DNA of 64,000 bases from Struthio camelus. Lineage: Eukaryota > Chordata > Aves > Struthioniformes > Struthionidae. Below, piece after piece: positions 45,701 through 60,700 of this stretch (within the stretch, counting starts at the first letter, position 1; each line of letters begins with the position of its first letter). The notes below the pieces were generated by a model. It did no database searches, had not been told where the DNA came from, and saw only the letters and a list, made by a program, of their open reading frames with translations. The translations under genes and the position numbers were made by a program. The DNA lies in the NCBI RefSeq assembly GCF_040807025.1, contig NC_090952.1, positions 28,579,068-28,643,067 of the forward strand. The letters run 5' to 3'.

Positions 45701-48700
45701 TGCCTCCAGCCCCTTGCTTTGCTGAGCAGAGAAAAAGGAGGTTGTGCTGAGAACAGGCATGTTCCCACCATGCCTTAACACCTGATATGGAGGGACTGCT
45801 GTTCCCAGGACAGGGAAGGGGCAATGAGGAGAGCTTCAAAAGGAGAAGACAGGGGATGTAGGAAGGCTGTGAAGGCCAGAGTTAGTCTAACCATTACCTT
45901 GGCGAGGTGCTTTCCTTCTTGGACACGTTGAGGTGGAAGATGGATGGGGCCAGACACACCGCAAGGTTTCCGGCAGTCATCTGGTTCTCCTCTGCAGAGG
46001 CAATGTCACTGAGGAAGTATAGTAGTGTCTGCAGCACCTCCCGGTTCTCGTCGGGCATGAGGATAATGGCAGCCTGCACAGCCTGCAGCCGCTGCTCCTT
46101 GGACACAACTGATGGCGCAGAGGAAAAACATGTGGTCAGTGAGGTCTCTCCCCTGGGAAATCACCTGGTGGTAACTAATAAATCAGCCAATTACCCACAT
46201 CCTCTGTCTGAATGTAGCAGGGAGCCAAAAACAGAGACTCCTCTTCCCTGGGAGACCCTGGTCTCCACCCCAGGCCTGGCAGCCCAGTGGCTGACCTGCC
46301 CTATACAAGCATCTGCTGCCTTAAAATGTCTCCCTTTTGACCCTGGGCCCTCTTGCGAGCCCCAGGAGGTCTGCGTGGCTCCTGGGAAGCACTTACACTG
46401 GTAGATCTGCAAGAAGGTGTCTGTGAGCTTGCTGGTGAAGATGGGCTCTGGTAGGTCACGGAAATACTGTTTCAGCAGGTCAGCCACGTCATAGGCCGAC
46501 TGCCCGTCGTAGTTGACATTGTCAGGGGTGGTTTCATTCATGTGCCTGAGTGCCTGAATCCGGGACTTCACTCCTGACTTCCGGAAAATGCCAACCTACC
46601 AGAGGAAGAGCAGGTTAGTGTTCAAAAGCAAAGCGGACATTGGACACCTGGCAGAAGGCAACAATACCCAGTTGTCTGGTCTGACTCCCCTCTGACATAC
46701 GAGGAAACCCCTTCCCCAGAAAGCCTCAGTTCTCAGCAACCCTGGAAGGAAAGCCTGGCTGAGAAAACACTGGTGGGATGTGGAGTTCCCAGTGAAAAAT
46801 CTCATCTTCCTCCTTCACCATGACCAAGCACTGTTACACCTTCCTCAAACACTCACTACACCACCACCATCTTGCCAATTTTGCTAGCACCTCCGAAACA
46901 GCTGGATGCCCTCTCTGCCCTGGGACACAACAGGAGCAGAAAGAGTCAAAGGTCCAGCAGGGAAGGAAAGGGGGTGTCTACACAGGGACCTGCATGGGCA
47001 GGGAGCTACGCTGGAGGTGATGAGTGACTATGGAGAGAGGCAAAGGAGACCCCCCCCCCCACCCAGAGCAAGCACTGCAGGAGTCTCCGATGGCAAATAA
47101 CCCCCTGTGGCAGGTAGGAGAAGCGCAGTGTGAAGAATTTGCAGCCCGAACATTAAACCTGCATAGCGGAGGCGAGTGGGCAGTCTTGTTGCCCCAGCAC
47201 CCACAGGAAGCCAACACTCCCATCACCAGGGCAGCAGTATATGCCATGGCCTGGCAGCACCAAGGGTGCGTTACACTGTTTTGGGGACAAATCAATTCCC
47301 CCCTCCTCTCAGCGCCTTGGGGTTGAGCCAGTACAGTCTGGGCTAGATACACCGTGACAGAAAACAGTCACTTCACTCACATGGCTTACAGCACAGACCT
47401 AGACATGGCTGTATGGATACGTCTACAACAGGGTGAACAAAAAGCACTCTTTAAAGCCAGCTTTGTTCCAAAAATCATGGTGCTATTTCTCAGCAGCTTC
47501 CTGAGGGCACCCAGCTGCCTAGGAGAAGGGTCGGCCAAGGCTGCGTACATTCCTGCATTGCAGACGTGGCCCCTCACCTGGTCCAGGCACTGGCTGCGGA
47601 TGTAGCGCATCGCCTGCTGGATGCTCTGGGGCAGAGGCTGCCCTGTCCTCTGCACATTAATGATTGGCGGCACCCCAAAGACCATTTTGTCCCTGTAGTC
47701 GGGGACTTTACTCCGCTTCATAAACTTGGGCACCGTCCTGCGAGGGTGGGACAGACAGACCATTAGTAGTATAATAAACAACTCCCTCAGCATCACTGCG
47801 CAGAAGCAAGAAGGACATCAGGCGAAACATGCATGCACGCACCCACAGAGAGGCTTCTGCCTTGTTCTGAATATAAGAAAGGCAAGATTTGAGCAGGAAG
47901 TGCTACATCTTTTTTCTTTTAATTAACGTGTTTTAACACTTAGCTACAATAGGAAACCAATGCCTCACTCGCTTATGTTGCTGCAGCATTTTTAATCCTC
48001 TGCAGATATCTGCATCCAACCCTCCTGGATGCAGCCAATGCTGGGAGCTCAGGCTGCAGCCCCCAGCCCACACTTGCGGGGAAACTCGTCGCCATGCAGA
48101 GCAAGGAGAGTCTCTGTTCAGCCCTTTCCCCTCCCTCTCCATCATCTCCACGCACAGAGCTCACTTCTGCCCTGGCCTCAGGAACCTGTGCTAGATACGG
48201 CTCCATGCATGTCACGGGCAGAGTCGAAGCCCAATGCTTGTCACTCACCCACGTCATCTAGATTTCTCCCTCCCCATTAGCTCACCACGTCCAGGCTTGC
48301 TTGTGAGGCACAGAGTATTTCTCCATGATGGCAGTGAGACGAAGCAGGGAGCATTTCTGAAGCAGGTTGAGCTGAGCTGACGACTGGCGGTTGATTTCCA
48401 GGGAGGCAGAGTTCAAGCTGGGCCTGTGGGAGTTCTGGAAGCTGTGCCAGCGGAGCTTCCTGAGGGGCGACAGGGAACACTGGTGGCAGAGCGGCTGGCC
48501 CAGGAAGAGCCTTTCCCTCCTCCTTGGCTGCTGCCCAGCCCAGAGCAGGCCCAAGGCCCCTCGTGCATTAGAGGAAGGTGCAGGTGCTCCAGCAGGCCCT
48601 AGTGCTGTGCATGCTCTTTTTCTAATCCTAGTACTTACAAATTGAGTGTTAGAAGGTGCTAGGGAGGAGCACAGAGACACAAGCAGTTGACTGACGTTTT

Positions 48701-51700
48701 CTTTTGCTTCAAAGGACTGCTCCCCGCTCCCTAGCACCCTTGAAGCAACCATCATCCTCTCTATTTGCCACCCGGGGCTGCACAGGTTCACCACACTCCA
48801 CACCAAAATGCAAAGACTAACCCAGCAAATTCTGGACCTGGGGAGAATTTATATGCTTGCAGAGATGCACGCCTGCAGGACCACCACACAGAGCAATGCC
48901 AAGGCAAAAGGGACATCCCTGTCTCAAAACTTACTTTCTGTAAAACAAATGACACCCCCAGGGTGGCAGTGCTCTCTTGGAAGCCTGCTATAAATCCTTC
49001 CCAAATCCAAGCTGCTCTGGGAAGGCTCCTGCCCAGCTGCCCCTGTGTGTCCCCAAGCCCAGAAGGGCACAGTGGACATTCCCACCTAACGAAAAATCTC
49101 TCCACTACATCTCTCCACGCTCCATCAGCAGGCACATTACCCTCCACTATCTGCCTAGCAGGGGCTAGAAAATTCACAAAATTCAGCCATGGCTGGAGTT
49201 TTTAAAGGAAGAAAAAGGGAGAACGAGCATAGTGAAAGCACCTCCTTCATTTCAGACCTGTTCTTAATAAATGAATCCAAGTGAAAAAGCATTTATCCAC
49301 AGGTATATATGGGCAGACAATCCCAGGTTGTAGATAACAGAGCCAGCATCAGGGAGGAGCGACCCTCTGTGAGTGCCAGCAGTGGCTGCTTCTGGCCACC
49401 AGAGCGCACCAACAACCCGCGCTGAGCTCTCCTCGCTGCCCAGCACCTCGGGCACCCTGCAGGCTTTCTTTTAATCAGCAGCTTCATTAGCGCCACATCT
49501 TTTCAGTGACAAGGGAAAGGGTGACATAAGCAGACTGCCACCCCGGAGTTTGCATGGCACCAAGGAAAGGCTACAGTGCTGTTCCCCCAAAATCAAGGAC
49601 CCTGAATCCTAAGGGCAGAAGAGCCATAGGAAAGGCTTGCACTGCCCGAGGCCAGCAGCGTGCTCCATCAGCTCCAGGAGTGACCTCTACCCAACACTGC
49701 CTTTAGAGGAATGAGCTCTTCCCACCCACCGGCTGCTCCTGAGACACTTTCACCAGGCACGGAGATGCTGCAGGAGTGACGTGGCCCAGAGCCCCGCAGC
49801 CCTGCTTACCTACACGGCCTGGTGAGTGATGCTCCCACGCCAGAGTCCCGGCGCTCCCGCATCTCAGTCTCCTCGGCCTCATTCAAAGAGTTGCCCGTGC
49901 TGTCAAAATCACTGGCAGATGTGCCAACATCAGACATGGACTGCTCTTCCAAGTGCAGGTTTGAAGGGAAAGTGGGTTCCCCTCCTGAGTCTGTCTCTTC
50001 CTCCTCCTCGTCCTCCTCACCCCCTTCCTCCCCAACCAGGTCTGGGGAAATGGCTTTATACCAGAGCTCCACTTTTTGCTGCAGGCCCCACATGTGTTGC
50101 AGTATGTCGTCAAGGTTCTCGTAGGTCACCTCCCCATCCACCTTGGAGAAATCCTCGCCACTGCCAAACTCTGGCACGTTGTCATACACACTCACCCGGC
50201 TGCCCAAGGAGCTGCATGAACCCCTCCGCTGCCGGTACTCAAAGCCCCGCGGGGAGGATGAGTCCTCCATGCTGCTGCTGCTGCCACCCCCTCCACCTCC
50301 CACCAGCCCAACAGATTTGTTCCCAGATTTCCAGTTGGTCAAGGAGCTGCCACCCAAAGGACACAAGCTCTCAATGGAGAGGGATTTGGGGAAAGTGCCT
50401 GGCTTGTGGTCTCTGGGAATGTAGATCAAGCAATCCCCTTTGCACACCTGCCGGTGTGGGTATTCTCCAGCAGCCCAGTTGTTGCTGTTTTTCACAGCTG
50501 TTTCAAAGTCCTCTAGGTAAACTCCACCACGTTTCGAGTCAGAGCTCACCTTGCTCCCTCCTGAGCCTAACAAGCGGTTAGTCCTATACGATACTGAAAA
50601 GAAGTGTTTTTTGCCATGGAAAGAAGCAGATATTCCTCTTTTAGGGCAGTTGGCCTTGGTGGCTGTAGGGTCCTCAGTATGCTTCACAGAGTCCCATCCT
50701 GGCTTGGTCGTAACACCATTGTTTGGGGCATCCTTCTCTTCTGAGCTGGCTTTTTCTTTGTCTTTCCTTCGGAGGGACTCAATCCTTTTTAAGAAGCTGC
50801 GAGACCTTCGCTTCCTAGGTTTCTCCTTAGAGCCCTCACTCTGGTTTGAGGGTTGTTCTGTCAAGGAATGGTCACTCAAACTTTGGCTGGATTTGGCAAC
50901 GGTGGCAGTGTCCCGTATAGGGGACGGGTCGGGTGGTGTGACCACGATGCTGAGCGTGCCACCTGTGCTGCCTGTGCTGGCATTGCTGTGGAGGGACACA
51001 GCCTCCAGGTTGGTGCTCAGGTCTGTGAGGATGCTTTCGCGGCTGGATGTCTGCCTCATGGTGGAATTCAGGACTTCCGAGCCTTGGGAGAGGACATCGA
51101 CAGATCCCACTCTGGACCACCTCTTACTTTCCCTCTGAAAAGCCCACCGGTCACTGATGGCGCACAGATCTTCCTCCTCAGAGTCTTCATTCTGAGGGTA
51201 ACCAAAAACAGGGAAGAATCAGACCAATGGAGTCAGTCAATCATCCTCCCTCACCACTTGTCAGGGATAGATACTCAACCTGAAAGCATGGCCCTCAGCA
51301 CAGCTTTGAATGGAGAAAGTGAAGTCTTGTGCACGACCCGTTAAATGACTCAACAATCTCTCTGATTGCTTTCCATAAAGGAGAGGCTAAGCAGCCAAGT
51401 ACTTTGCCCACATGCCGAGGCTATATTGTTCTGGGGAAGGGAAGATGCTATTTCCATGCTAATTCTGAACGTCTCACAGGAACAGAAAAGCAGTAACTCC
51501 TTGTATTTATAACAGGATGACATGTCTTGCTCTTGTACCCAGACAGATGGCACACTGGCCATGTGAGCCAGCAGAAACCTTCGAGACTCATGACCCAGCC
51601 TGGTCACCCCTGTGCAGCCAGGCTCCAGGGCTGCCCAGAGCAAAAGGTAGTGTCCAGAGGAACAGACCCAGCTAGGAGACGGTGGGCAGATGGGGACGCT

Positions 51701-54700
51701 TTTGCTTCTGATAGATCTCTTCATATCAAAAGTGTTCCTGAATTATGATTCAAGCCCGTGGCTTCTAAGATCCAAGAGAGAACTCCCAGATCCAGCCAAG
51801 TCGTCCTTCTGGAGGGTGAGACTGACTCTAAACTTTTGCATGAACTGCTATGTCCTAGCAGTGACAAGGAAGGAGTGGATGGAGTTAAGCAGACTGACTA
51901 GGTCCTTCCTGAGATGATACTTTCTGTGGACAGAGAAGAAACAACAGATATGGGAAAGCTGGGATACTCCCTGCATTCATCTCACAGGGATGCTCACCCT
52001 GACACCCAGCAATGACACATTAAACCTATGTTGTGGTTAGCTATTTCTCTTCTGATCCCTTCCTCAGAAACATCCAGTTATGAACCGAAGCAGAGTAAAG
52101 GATATGGGCATTCAACACAGCATGATTTCCCAAACCAGAATAAGGGCAGTTGGAACAAGTAGGAATACATCCACATAATGATTTCCATATGCTTAATACC
52201 AAACTGGGGTACATTTTACATGTATTATTCATTAAGGGAAATATGAAAAGTTTGTTATTAATATGCCAATAGATGTTTATGCCAAAACAGAGTCCATCAG
52301 CTTCCCATTAAGGAATCTCCATAGAACAGCTGCCTCTTCAAGAAAGAAGTATGATCATGAGAAGGTATCCAAAATATCAGGCTACTTGCTTTGGACAGTC
52401 TAAATCTCACAGCCATTTGTCCAATGTTTCCCTGGACTTTGAATGCTAAGGCCTGCTAGAATAGGAAAATGACTGTAAGAGCTGATCCAAACTGGAAGGG
52501 TAGGGTGAAAGAAGAGGAGCATGCAGACACCAAAAATTCAGACCAAAAGCTCTTTCCCCTCCACAGTCACAATTTCCTGAAAACAATGATGAATAAAAAT
52601 GGAGAAAAAGAATAATAGAATAGTGACCAAGTAGCTCTACCTGTGGAGAGAGACACTGGCTGGTGTTAAAAGCTTCAATGCCTTCCAAAGAAGAAATGAA
52701 AAGCAATAAACCGCTGCTAAAATCTATGGCTTTGACTTTTGATCTCATTCCACCCTGCGCCCACAGTGAAGTGCCACGCTTTCAGCTACTGACTGTGATC
52801 TGATAACTTGCAGAGCATTCTGCCTGACTCACAGCATCAGCTCAATCTGCCCCAAACAACCGTCCTAGCAACTATCTCCTCTATCTTTGGCATTTCTATT
52901 TTAAACCCCACTACCCTGGAGCTGTTGCAATAGCTGAAGCATAAACAGCTTTACACTCAGCCAGCCAGTGGGCCTTGGTCCCCTTCCCCCTTTGCTTGTT
53001 TGTGCTCTGGAGAAGGAGATCCGGACACAGGAACAATATCCCCACACGGCAACCTTCCTGCAATTTTGCTGGACAGGTGGGAGCCCTTGGCTTGGAGGTC
53101 CTGGTCCTCCAGCTGCCACAGCACACAGGTGGGATGTGGAGCACGCAAAGCCCGCAGTAAACAACACTGAGACTTGTGCTTTATTGTTTGCGACACATGG
53201 GCTGGTTTTATTTCTCCCTGTGGAAGAGCCCCCTTTGGGGTTAAGTTTCCTCATGAATCCATCCTGCCAGAGATCTGCTTACGGAAATCCCCTTGCAGCT
53301 CATATTTAACCGCGCAGCACTGTACTCCCTCTCTGCAGCACGAGAGCTCTGCATCGCATTTCACAGAGACGGGAGCTCACCTGGGATCATGGGCCAAGGA
53401 CAGCCCCACTGAGCTCATGCTGAAGCATCCCTTTACCTCCACGGTACTCACGAGCTCATACTGCTTTCACAACATTGCGTTCAAACATGACATGGGACCT
53501 CTGACACAAAGCGCTTTCCACTGGGGATGCAGAACACTAAGCAAAAGACTCTGAAGGGAAAGGAATAAACACAACAGAAAGCACCCCTGCCCAAGGAAAC
53601 TTCCCACTGACACCGTGAATGCAATGGTGAAGGAGGATCAAGAAAGAGCCACCAGGGCTCCACATCCGCAGAGACCTGCCGGAGCGGGGCTCTCGACAAT
53701 CTCGACTCAACTCAACAGAGACCTACAGCTTACGGGTTCGGCCACCCGGCAGCCTCCAGGACAGTCCACCCACCCGACACTTCCAGTTGTGACTCCAGGG
53801 AGCCGACTCCCGTCCTCGGCACCGCTGGGCCAGCAGCAGAAGGCAGCCCCTGTGGCTGCTGAGTTTTTTCTTGCCGACACCCTGCCTACCCCGTCTTGCA
53901 GGCTGTTCAACATCCCACTCCACCGAGGAGACTGTCGTGACTGCTTTAGCCAGAGCAAACTAACTAGCTCGTTTAACCGCCGCTTGCCAGGCAGCACCCA
54001 CGGGGTACAGCGCCGGGGGCACGGCACGGGGCACCACCGTACATGGCAGGAGAGCGCAGCCTCCTGATTCGACCAGGCAGTTCCTGGGTCATGTCCTTCC
54101 TGGGAGAGGATGAAAAAAGAAAACCAACAGCAGTGCCTGGGGCAGAGAAGAGAGAACTGGGTGTTGTTTTGTGCACCAGTATAGGGTCAGTCCTAGAATA
54201 TTACTGATGTTATTAATGAAAACAGGTTTGTTGCTCCACCAGTTTGCACACATTCCCCCCCATACCCCTCAGTCCCTGGCCTGCCCTTGAAAGCCCGGGA
54301 CTTACCTGTTTACGCTGAAAGTGGACTTCCAGCTTCATGGAGGCACATGTGTTCAGGGTCATCAGCCTCCTGCAAAAAAACAGGAGAAGCTTGTCTCTGG
54401 TTCTGGCTTCCTACTCTAGCTGCAATTTTTTTTCTGTCTAAGAGCTCCTGTTGGGCACTGCCACCTGCCACCAAACAGCTGGGGATCAAAGGATCAAATG
54501 GGTATGTGGAGCCTGAGGCAGCTCCAAGCTTATTCCCAGTGGAGCACACAGTCCAGGGCAGGTTCACAAAGCTGCACCCTCTGGCTGGAGAAAAGGTCTG
54601 ATGGACACCTCGCATCTCCTTTACCCAAGCACAAGAATTTAATCATATGAGCCTTTGGCATCGTGACCCAGGAGTTTAAACAGCTCTAGCACACTAGTGG

Positions 54701-57700
54701 CACATGTGTTTGATTGCATGCCAGAGGGGATTTTGCAAGTGTATTAATCAGAAAGACGCTCTGCTCCTTCAATACAGGTACTGGGACATTCTGGCCAAAC
54801 CTACACATACTTGCAGCTACTCCAGTGATCTATGTTTACTCTCCCACAACAGCAGCCACAGCATCAAAGGATGCCTGTCTCCCGCCACTCACGGCACCCC
54901 TGCACACTGCTGCGATCCACTTGGATGCCGGTGTCTTTCAAGTCTCATTTGCCATGCGTTCCAGAGGGCACTTCCTCTGCTTTTTGATGTTTTTGTCCTT
55001 GGCTGTAAGTTAGCCCCATTCATGGTGCTGGAAGGCAGCTGTGACCTCTGCAGCTGCCTCCGCGGAGCAGCAGCTTGGGCCAAGCTCTTCCGGCCATGCC
55101 GGGGCACGCTGTTAACCCTCTCTGGTACTGACAGGGTTCTCCAGCTTAAACACAAAGTGACTCTCTTTACTCCTTAAGCTAAAACAAGCTCAGCCTTTTA
55201 TTCTCAAGAGCCTCACTCCAAAGTCACCATCAAACCCTAAGATCATTCTGATTTCAGATTATAAATGTCAAGGAATAAGAACACTACAAATATCTTCAGG
55301 CAAGAAGATCAAAGGCATATGACTTAGTGACCCAGTGGGTTTAATGCCAAGGCCATTTTTGGCTCCACAGGCCTGACTGCAAATTGTTTCCACTTCACAT
55401 CTGAGTATGCGCTCAGCCCAGCTTGTGATGCCTCTGCTCCGGCAAGATGCAGCACTGGCAAAGCATGGGGAGCGCATGTGCTGGGGAGGTGGAGAGTGGG
55501 GAAGAGGTGGTGCAACGCGGTAACGAAGGCTCAGAGCCCCACTACAGTCAGGCACGAAACCAGCCCCAGTGAACTAAAGTGAGGGGCATGAAAGGACATG
55601 GCCCAGCTCAGGCACATATGCAAAGGGCAGGAATCCTCCACTGTGCCAGGGCCCTGGAGGGCACAGCGGGAGGGAGCGAAGCGAGACTGGCCTCAGGCTG
55701 TAAAGAAGCTCCTACCGTGGCGGTGGAGATCTGGTAGAGCTGAAAGGAAGCCAGAGCAGCTCCCCACCACAACCAAGCTGGGCACAGGCCAACACCATGA
55801 CCTCAGATCGCTTTTCTCCCAGAATGCATACCTTGTCTCTTTGCAGATACTTCATTAAATCTGTCTGCTCCAGCTCCTCGGGAACATCATCTTGGGATTC
55901 CCTCAAGATTATCTAGGTAGTTTCCGTTATTTTCAAGGCTCTGGGGCAAATCCCATAAACCTCTCAAAAACAGCAACCTGCCAGCATCAGTGAATGCCTG
56001 GGAGCTGGTTTGCCTGCTTGCCCTGGGGCGAAAGCACGTGGCTTTGGAGGTGCCAGAAATGCCCCATCCCTCCATCTGCTGCGGTGTTAGCTCTGGGTCT
56101 GCATGAGGGTGCAGGGCGTGAGCAGAGGGGCACAGGGGCTACGCAACGCTTTCTGGAGCGGACCTCACTAAAACACGGCACCTGGGCTTTTGCAGACGCT
56201 CAGCGCTGCAGAGGCTGCAGGGCATCACCCACGGGCATGAGGCTTCTCTGCCGGGCTGCGGAGGCTGACCACCACCACCCCTGCCACCACCGCCACTGCC
56301 ACCCCGCAGCGCTGCTGGGGCTGGCCCAGCACCACTGCCTGATAGCACAAGGGAAAATAAAAATTGTTTCACAAAGACATGGAAGGAAAAGCAAGCAGCA
56401 GGCAATGAAAATAAAAAGGAGTGAGCTGCTTTATGCTGAGTGTTTTAATGAAATGCTCTGAGGTGGGAAAGGAAGATACGAGCCCCAGACATGAGGCACC
56501 CTCCTCCCTGTCTATTATTAAGCCACTCCGGGAAGCCAGCTAAACTGTGTTGACACTTAGCAGACAGCAGGTTAAGTCTTGCTTGCTTTATCCATTGTTT
56601 AATTTCTGATCAATTTAGTAATGGTCTCCACAAGGAAGCTAGCAATATAACGGCTAGCAAACAAGCACCGAGGTAGAAAGAGATCCCACCAGCTAGGATG
56701 GCAAATCCCCAGCATGAATTTAATTAATTTACAGTGGGCTTGGAGAAGCCCATTTCCTCTGCGCTTGCACAGAGCCCAGTGGAAGGCAAACAGCTCCTAA
56801 ACACAGACTGGGGAAGGTTTCCAGAGTTCTCCTGAGAAAATGGTTGGTTAGCAGAGGGTACAGTGAGGACAGTCTCACAGACACCCCTGAACCCTTCCCA
56901 CAAGGCTGACATAGACACACCACGTTACCTGCCTGACTTTGGGCTCTGCACATGTCAGCAAGATGTGTGGGAAAAAAGACCCACAATCAAAGCATTCTGA
57001 ATATGCAGTTTTATGTGCAAATTCTGCAGGAACCCAAGAAAGACTGCCCCAAAAGTGTGACCACAAAAAGGGGAAGGTTACTCAGAGGGATGCAAGTCAG
57101 CCACGTCCACGCAGAGCATCAGTGCCAGAGCTAGGAAGAGACCTTAGGAACTGGTGGCTGCTGGCCCTTCTCTGAGCCTGCTAGGCTTGCCCCTTCAAGT
57201 TCTCTAGACTAGAGTTTAAGGTCTTATTTTTTTTATTTACAGAAGAGAATGAATCTCCAATTAACTCAGTTTAATTAGCAGCTTCATAAACACTACTACA
57301 AGCACAAAACAAGTTTTGCTCCAGCATGCAAATACCAAGTCTGCATAGTCAAAAAAAAAAATTTCAGGTACATTTTATCAAAAATTTGACTAATGCCCCT
57401 TTTGCGATCCTACTGAAAACTCCTGTCAAGACAGCCATGGTCTACCAGTGTGCATTCTGAGCCAGACAGGCAAAGTCAACCACACAGGCATAAAAGCCTA
57501 ATGCTGATCATGCCCACCTACTTCACTGCTAAAATCCACAGTGCTCAGCTGGTTCTAGGATGCTGCTGAAAGAGAGTTGCTATAAGTCAGTTTTTGTGGG
57601 GGAGAAAAAAATAGCTCTAAAGCAATGACAACCATGAGCCAAAAGTCAATGACTGATGGTCAGAATCAAGCTGGCAGTCAGCTGAAGTGGGTAAGCTGGG

Positions 57701-60700
57701 AGTAAACGTCACTTAGGTTTACCTGTAGGTCACCTGAGAAAGGCCTGACTTTGGAGACAAAATTCATTTGATTAACAAGAGCAGAGAGACTGAGTTGGCA
57801 GCAAAGAATTGACTTTATCCGGTCCAAGCAACTGCAATATCAAACATGTGCCCTGCCTGTCACCCATCTGGAGCTCAGCCAACCAGCCTCCCACTCTGCC
57901 CCTTGCTGGCTGGGGAAGTTCAACAGCAAAGGGATTAAATTCATGAACTTTTGGCAGAGAGAGCGAGATGGAAACACGTCTGTGCCAGTGGGGAAGAATA
58001 CGTGTACAGGGGATTTCATTTTCTTGGAAGAGCTACACGTTTAATTTCCCTTTTTGGACTTTTTGTTAGCCAAATGTTGCCCATGGCCACGTCGAGGGCC
58101 CTAGACACTATACAGCAGCTTTGGAAAGCAGCTCCAGGCATTTCTTTTCCGAGACCTTTGGTCCTTCCTATCCTGCCCAGTGCACGCTCTTCCCAGAGGC
58201 ACCAGCTCTCACACAGACTGCTTGAAGTGATCGCACGAGCAGGTAGAGATGACCTGTTCCACGTTACTGGAGCAAAACAATCTCAGAAACTCCTCCAGAC
58301 AGACAAACAAGGACAAAAAGCACATCAAAGCTCAGACAGGAATGGATTGTTATCTCAACACTTCAGAAACTGCTCCTCAGCTTCCCCACCCGGCTATGAC
58401 TGCAGCAAGTCAAAAAAAAACAAGAAGAACTTGCAATGCACCCAGAGGAACTAAAATAGGGGATCCCCTCCCTGCCCATCAGAGCAGCCTCTGTATTGGA
58501 AAAATAAATAAATAACGGATAAAGTTCCTACCTCTTGTCCCTTCTGTTACACTAAAGCGTGTGTGAGAAGGACGCAAGAAGTATTAGTCGTGCTGAGTAC
58601 CACTCGGTTTCTCATCATGGAGTCAGTGTGGGGTTGCAGACGTAATGATGTGTTCCAAAAAGCCAAAGTAGAGACCTGAGTCATTCACACTGCCAGATCG
58701 ATGCACAGCCTCACTTGACAGTCAGAGATCATGGAAGATACGAAGTCTCCCCTCTTTTAGATATTTTTTCTTGGTAATGACACTAGCATTTACAGAGTTC
58801 ATCTCTCAAATACCATAACACATTCTCTGCCAAAATAAAATATACGGTGGCATCTCTTGGAGCTATTTTCAACCTTGTTGTTGCAAAGAGTAGTGCATCT
58901 TTATGGAAAACATATCATGTAGTTTTTGTTGCCACGCACTTGGGATGACTAATGTTACTCACACAAACTAAGCTAAGGCCTCTAGCCACGCACTTCATTA
59001 AAAGAGAAATCCTTAGTCAGAACAACCAACAAAATGTTTATTCCAGGAAAAGAGGATGAATCTACCAAAATAGTCTTCAGCCATACAAAGTAATTGAACA
59101 GTCCAAAATTGACACTGGAGACACTCCTGAACAAGCCTACCACCACTGAATACCCACAACCCAGCTCCTAAAACCTGCTCAAAGGGCTAATTAACAGCAT
59201 GTAATTTTCACGTAGAACCTCTCATTGCACGAAAGCTCAGCAAATCCCTCACTGCATATTTTCTTTTATTTGCAGGAGGCAAGAACCAGATGACCAAGTG
59301 AAAAATCCGTCCACAGATAGAATTTCAGCCACAGGCACCTTGACCTGAATTTGGCGTATGCAAACAAGCGAGCAAAAACCCTTCACTGTTTCCCAGAGAT
59401 GTGGTTTCTAAAAACTGTTTTATTCTCAGGGGCATTATTAAGCATCCTTGCAAAATAAAGCTATACAAAATAGATCTTGGGGGAACATGCCTCATTCCCC
59501 TTAGGACCATGTGCATATGAAGCTAGTGGTAAAAGAACAGAGCATGGGTACCTGGTACAGTAAAAATGTGTCTCTCCTTGCACCTCTGCTCAGTTTTAGA
59601 GTTTACCTCTGTCTGATTCATTTCTGAACAGAGCTGGAGTTACCTAGACATAAAATACAGCCAGCAAGTTAAACAAAGAGGAGAAGAATTCCTGGTAAAT
59701 GCTCCTGTTCTTTAGGGGCTTTGTATATTCAAAATAATACTGCAGTTTCTCTAGCACAACACTTCATCCAACAAGTTAGCAACTTCTCCAGATTTGAAAG
59801 AATAAAGCATCCAAACCCCTCACTGCACACATGTAGCCCCTTTCAGAAGCCACTTCTCCAAGCCACACCACGTCACTGCCAGGCTAGGTAGGAGGCAATC
59901 TACCTTGCAGCGCCCACTGTGCTGGTGATGCCCCACAGAGAATTTCAGGGTTAGCCCAGCACTGGCCCAACACAGCAACAAGGTGACTGTGGCGAGCCTT
60001 TGTCTGAGGCAAGTCCTTGTTTTTCTTCAATTTTCTGCAGAGATTATTCTAGCTCAAGGGAAACTTTACCTGCACAGAGATTTGAGCGAGTCCTGGTCCA
60101 GGAAACTGTGGTCTTTCTTCACAGCAATGATGTCAAGCGGGAACAACGAGTCTGAGGAGAAGAGCAAGATGAAAATTAGTCACTCTTTCTGAGCTAGCCC
60201 TTCTACCAGGTGCAACAACAAACCGCAAGCGTGGGAGAAGGCAGACACTGAAAGGAATAACAAAGCAAAGGAGGAAAACAGGAGAGCAGTAAAGAGGAAA
60301 GGTGTGGGAGGCTTCTGGACTGTAAGAGTCCAAAGAAGCCAGCCAGGCTTGGGTATCGTATTGCCACTGGGAGCAGCTACCCATGACAGCCGTGGCAGTG
60401 GGAGTAGAAGCAATGTCATCCTTAGAGGGTAACCTATAAACAGTGGACGACCTCATTCAGCTTGCTCTTCACAAGTAGGACTCAACCTGCAAACTCCAAA
60501 CGTGCAAGGAGGTCTCCCAGTAACATTGCCTCCTGAAGGGACACTTTTTGCCTCCCAGCCTGCAGCCCCAGAAGGCAGCTAGCAAAGAATAAAAGAAAGG
60601 ACAATAAGGGGATGGAGAGAAGAGAATCAGCGATGCTCCGGTACAGTGGTGATGAGAGCAAGTGAAATGCAAAGGTCAGAGTGATGAGCTTGACAAACAG

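Noticed and set aside
51108-51110. Apparent start of STARD8 at the large exon
   Set aside because: The codon is GTG, and the conserved coding frame continues upstream to the acceptor at 51,192 and on to the ATG at 54,360-54,362.
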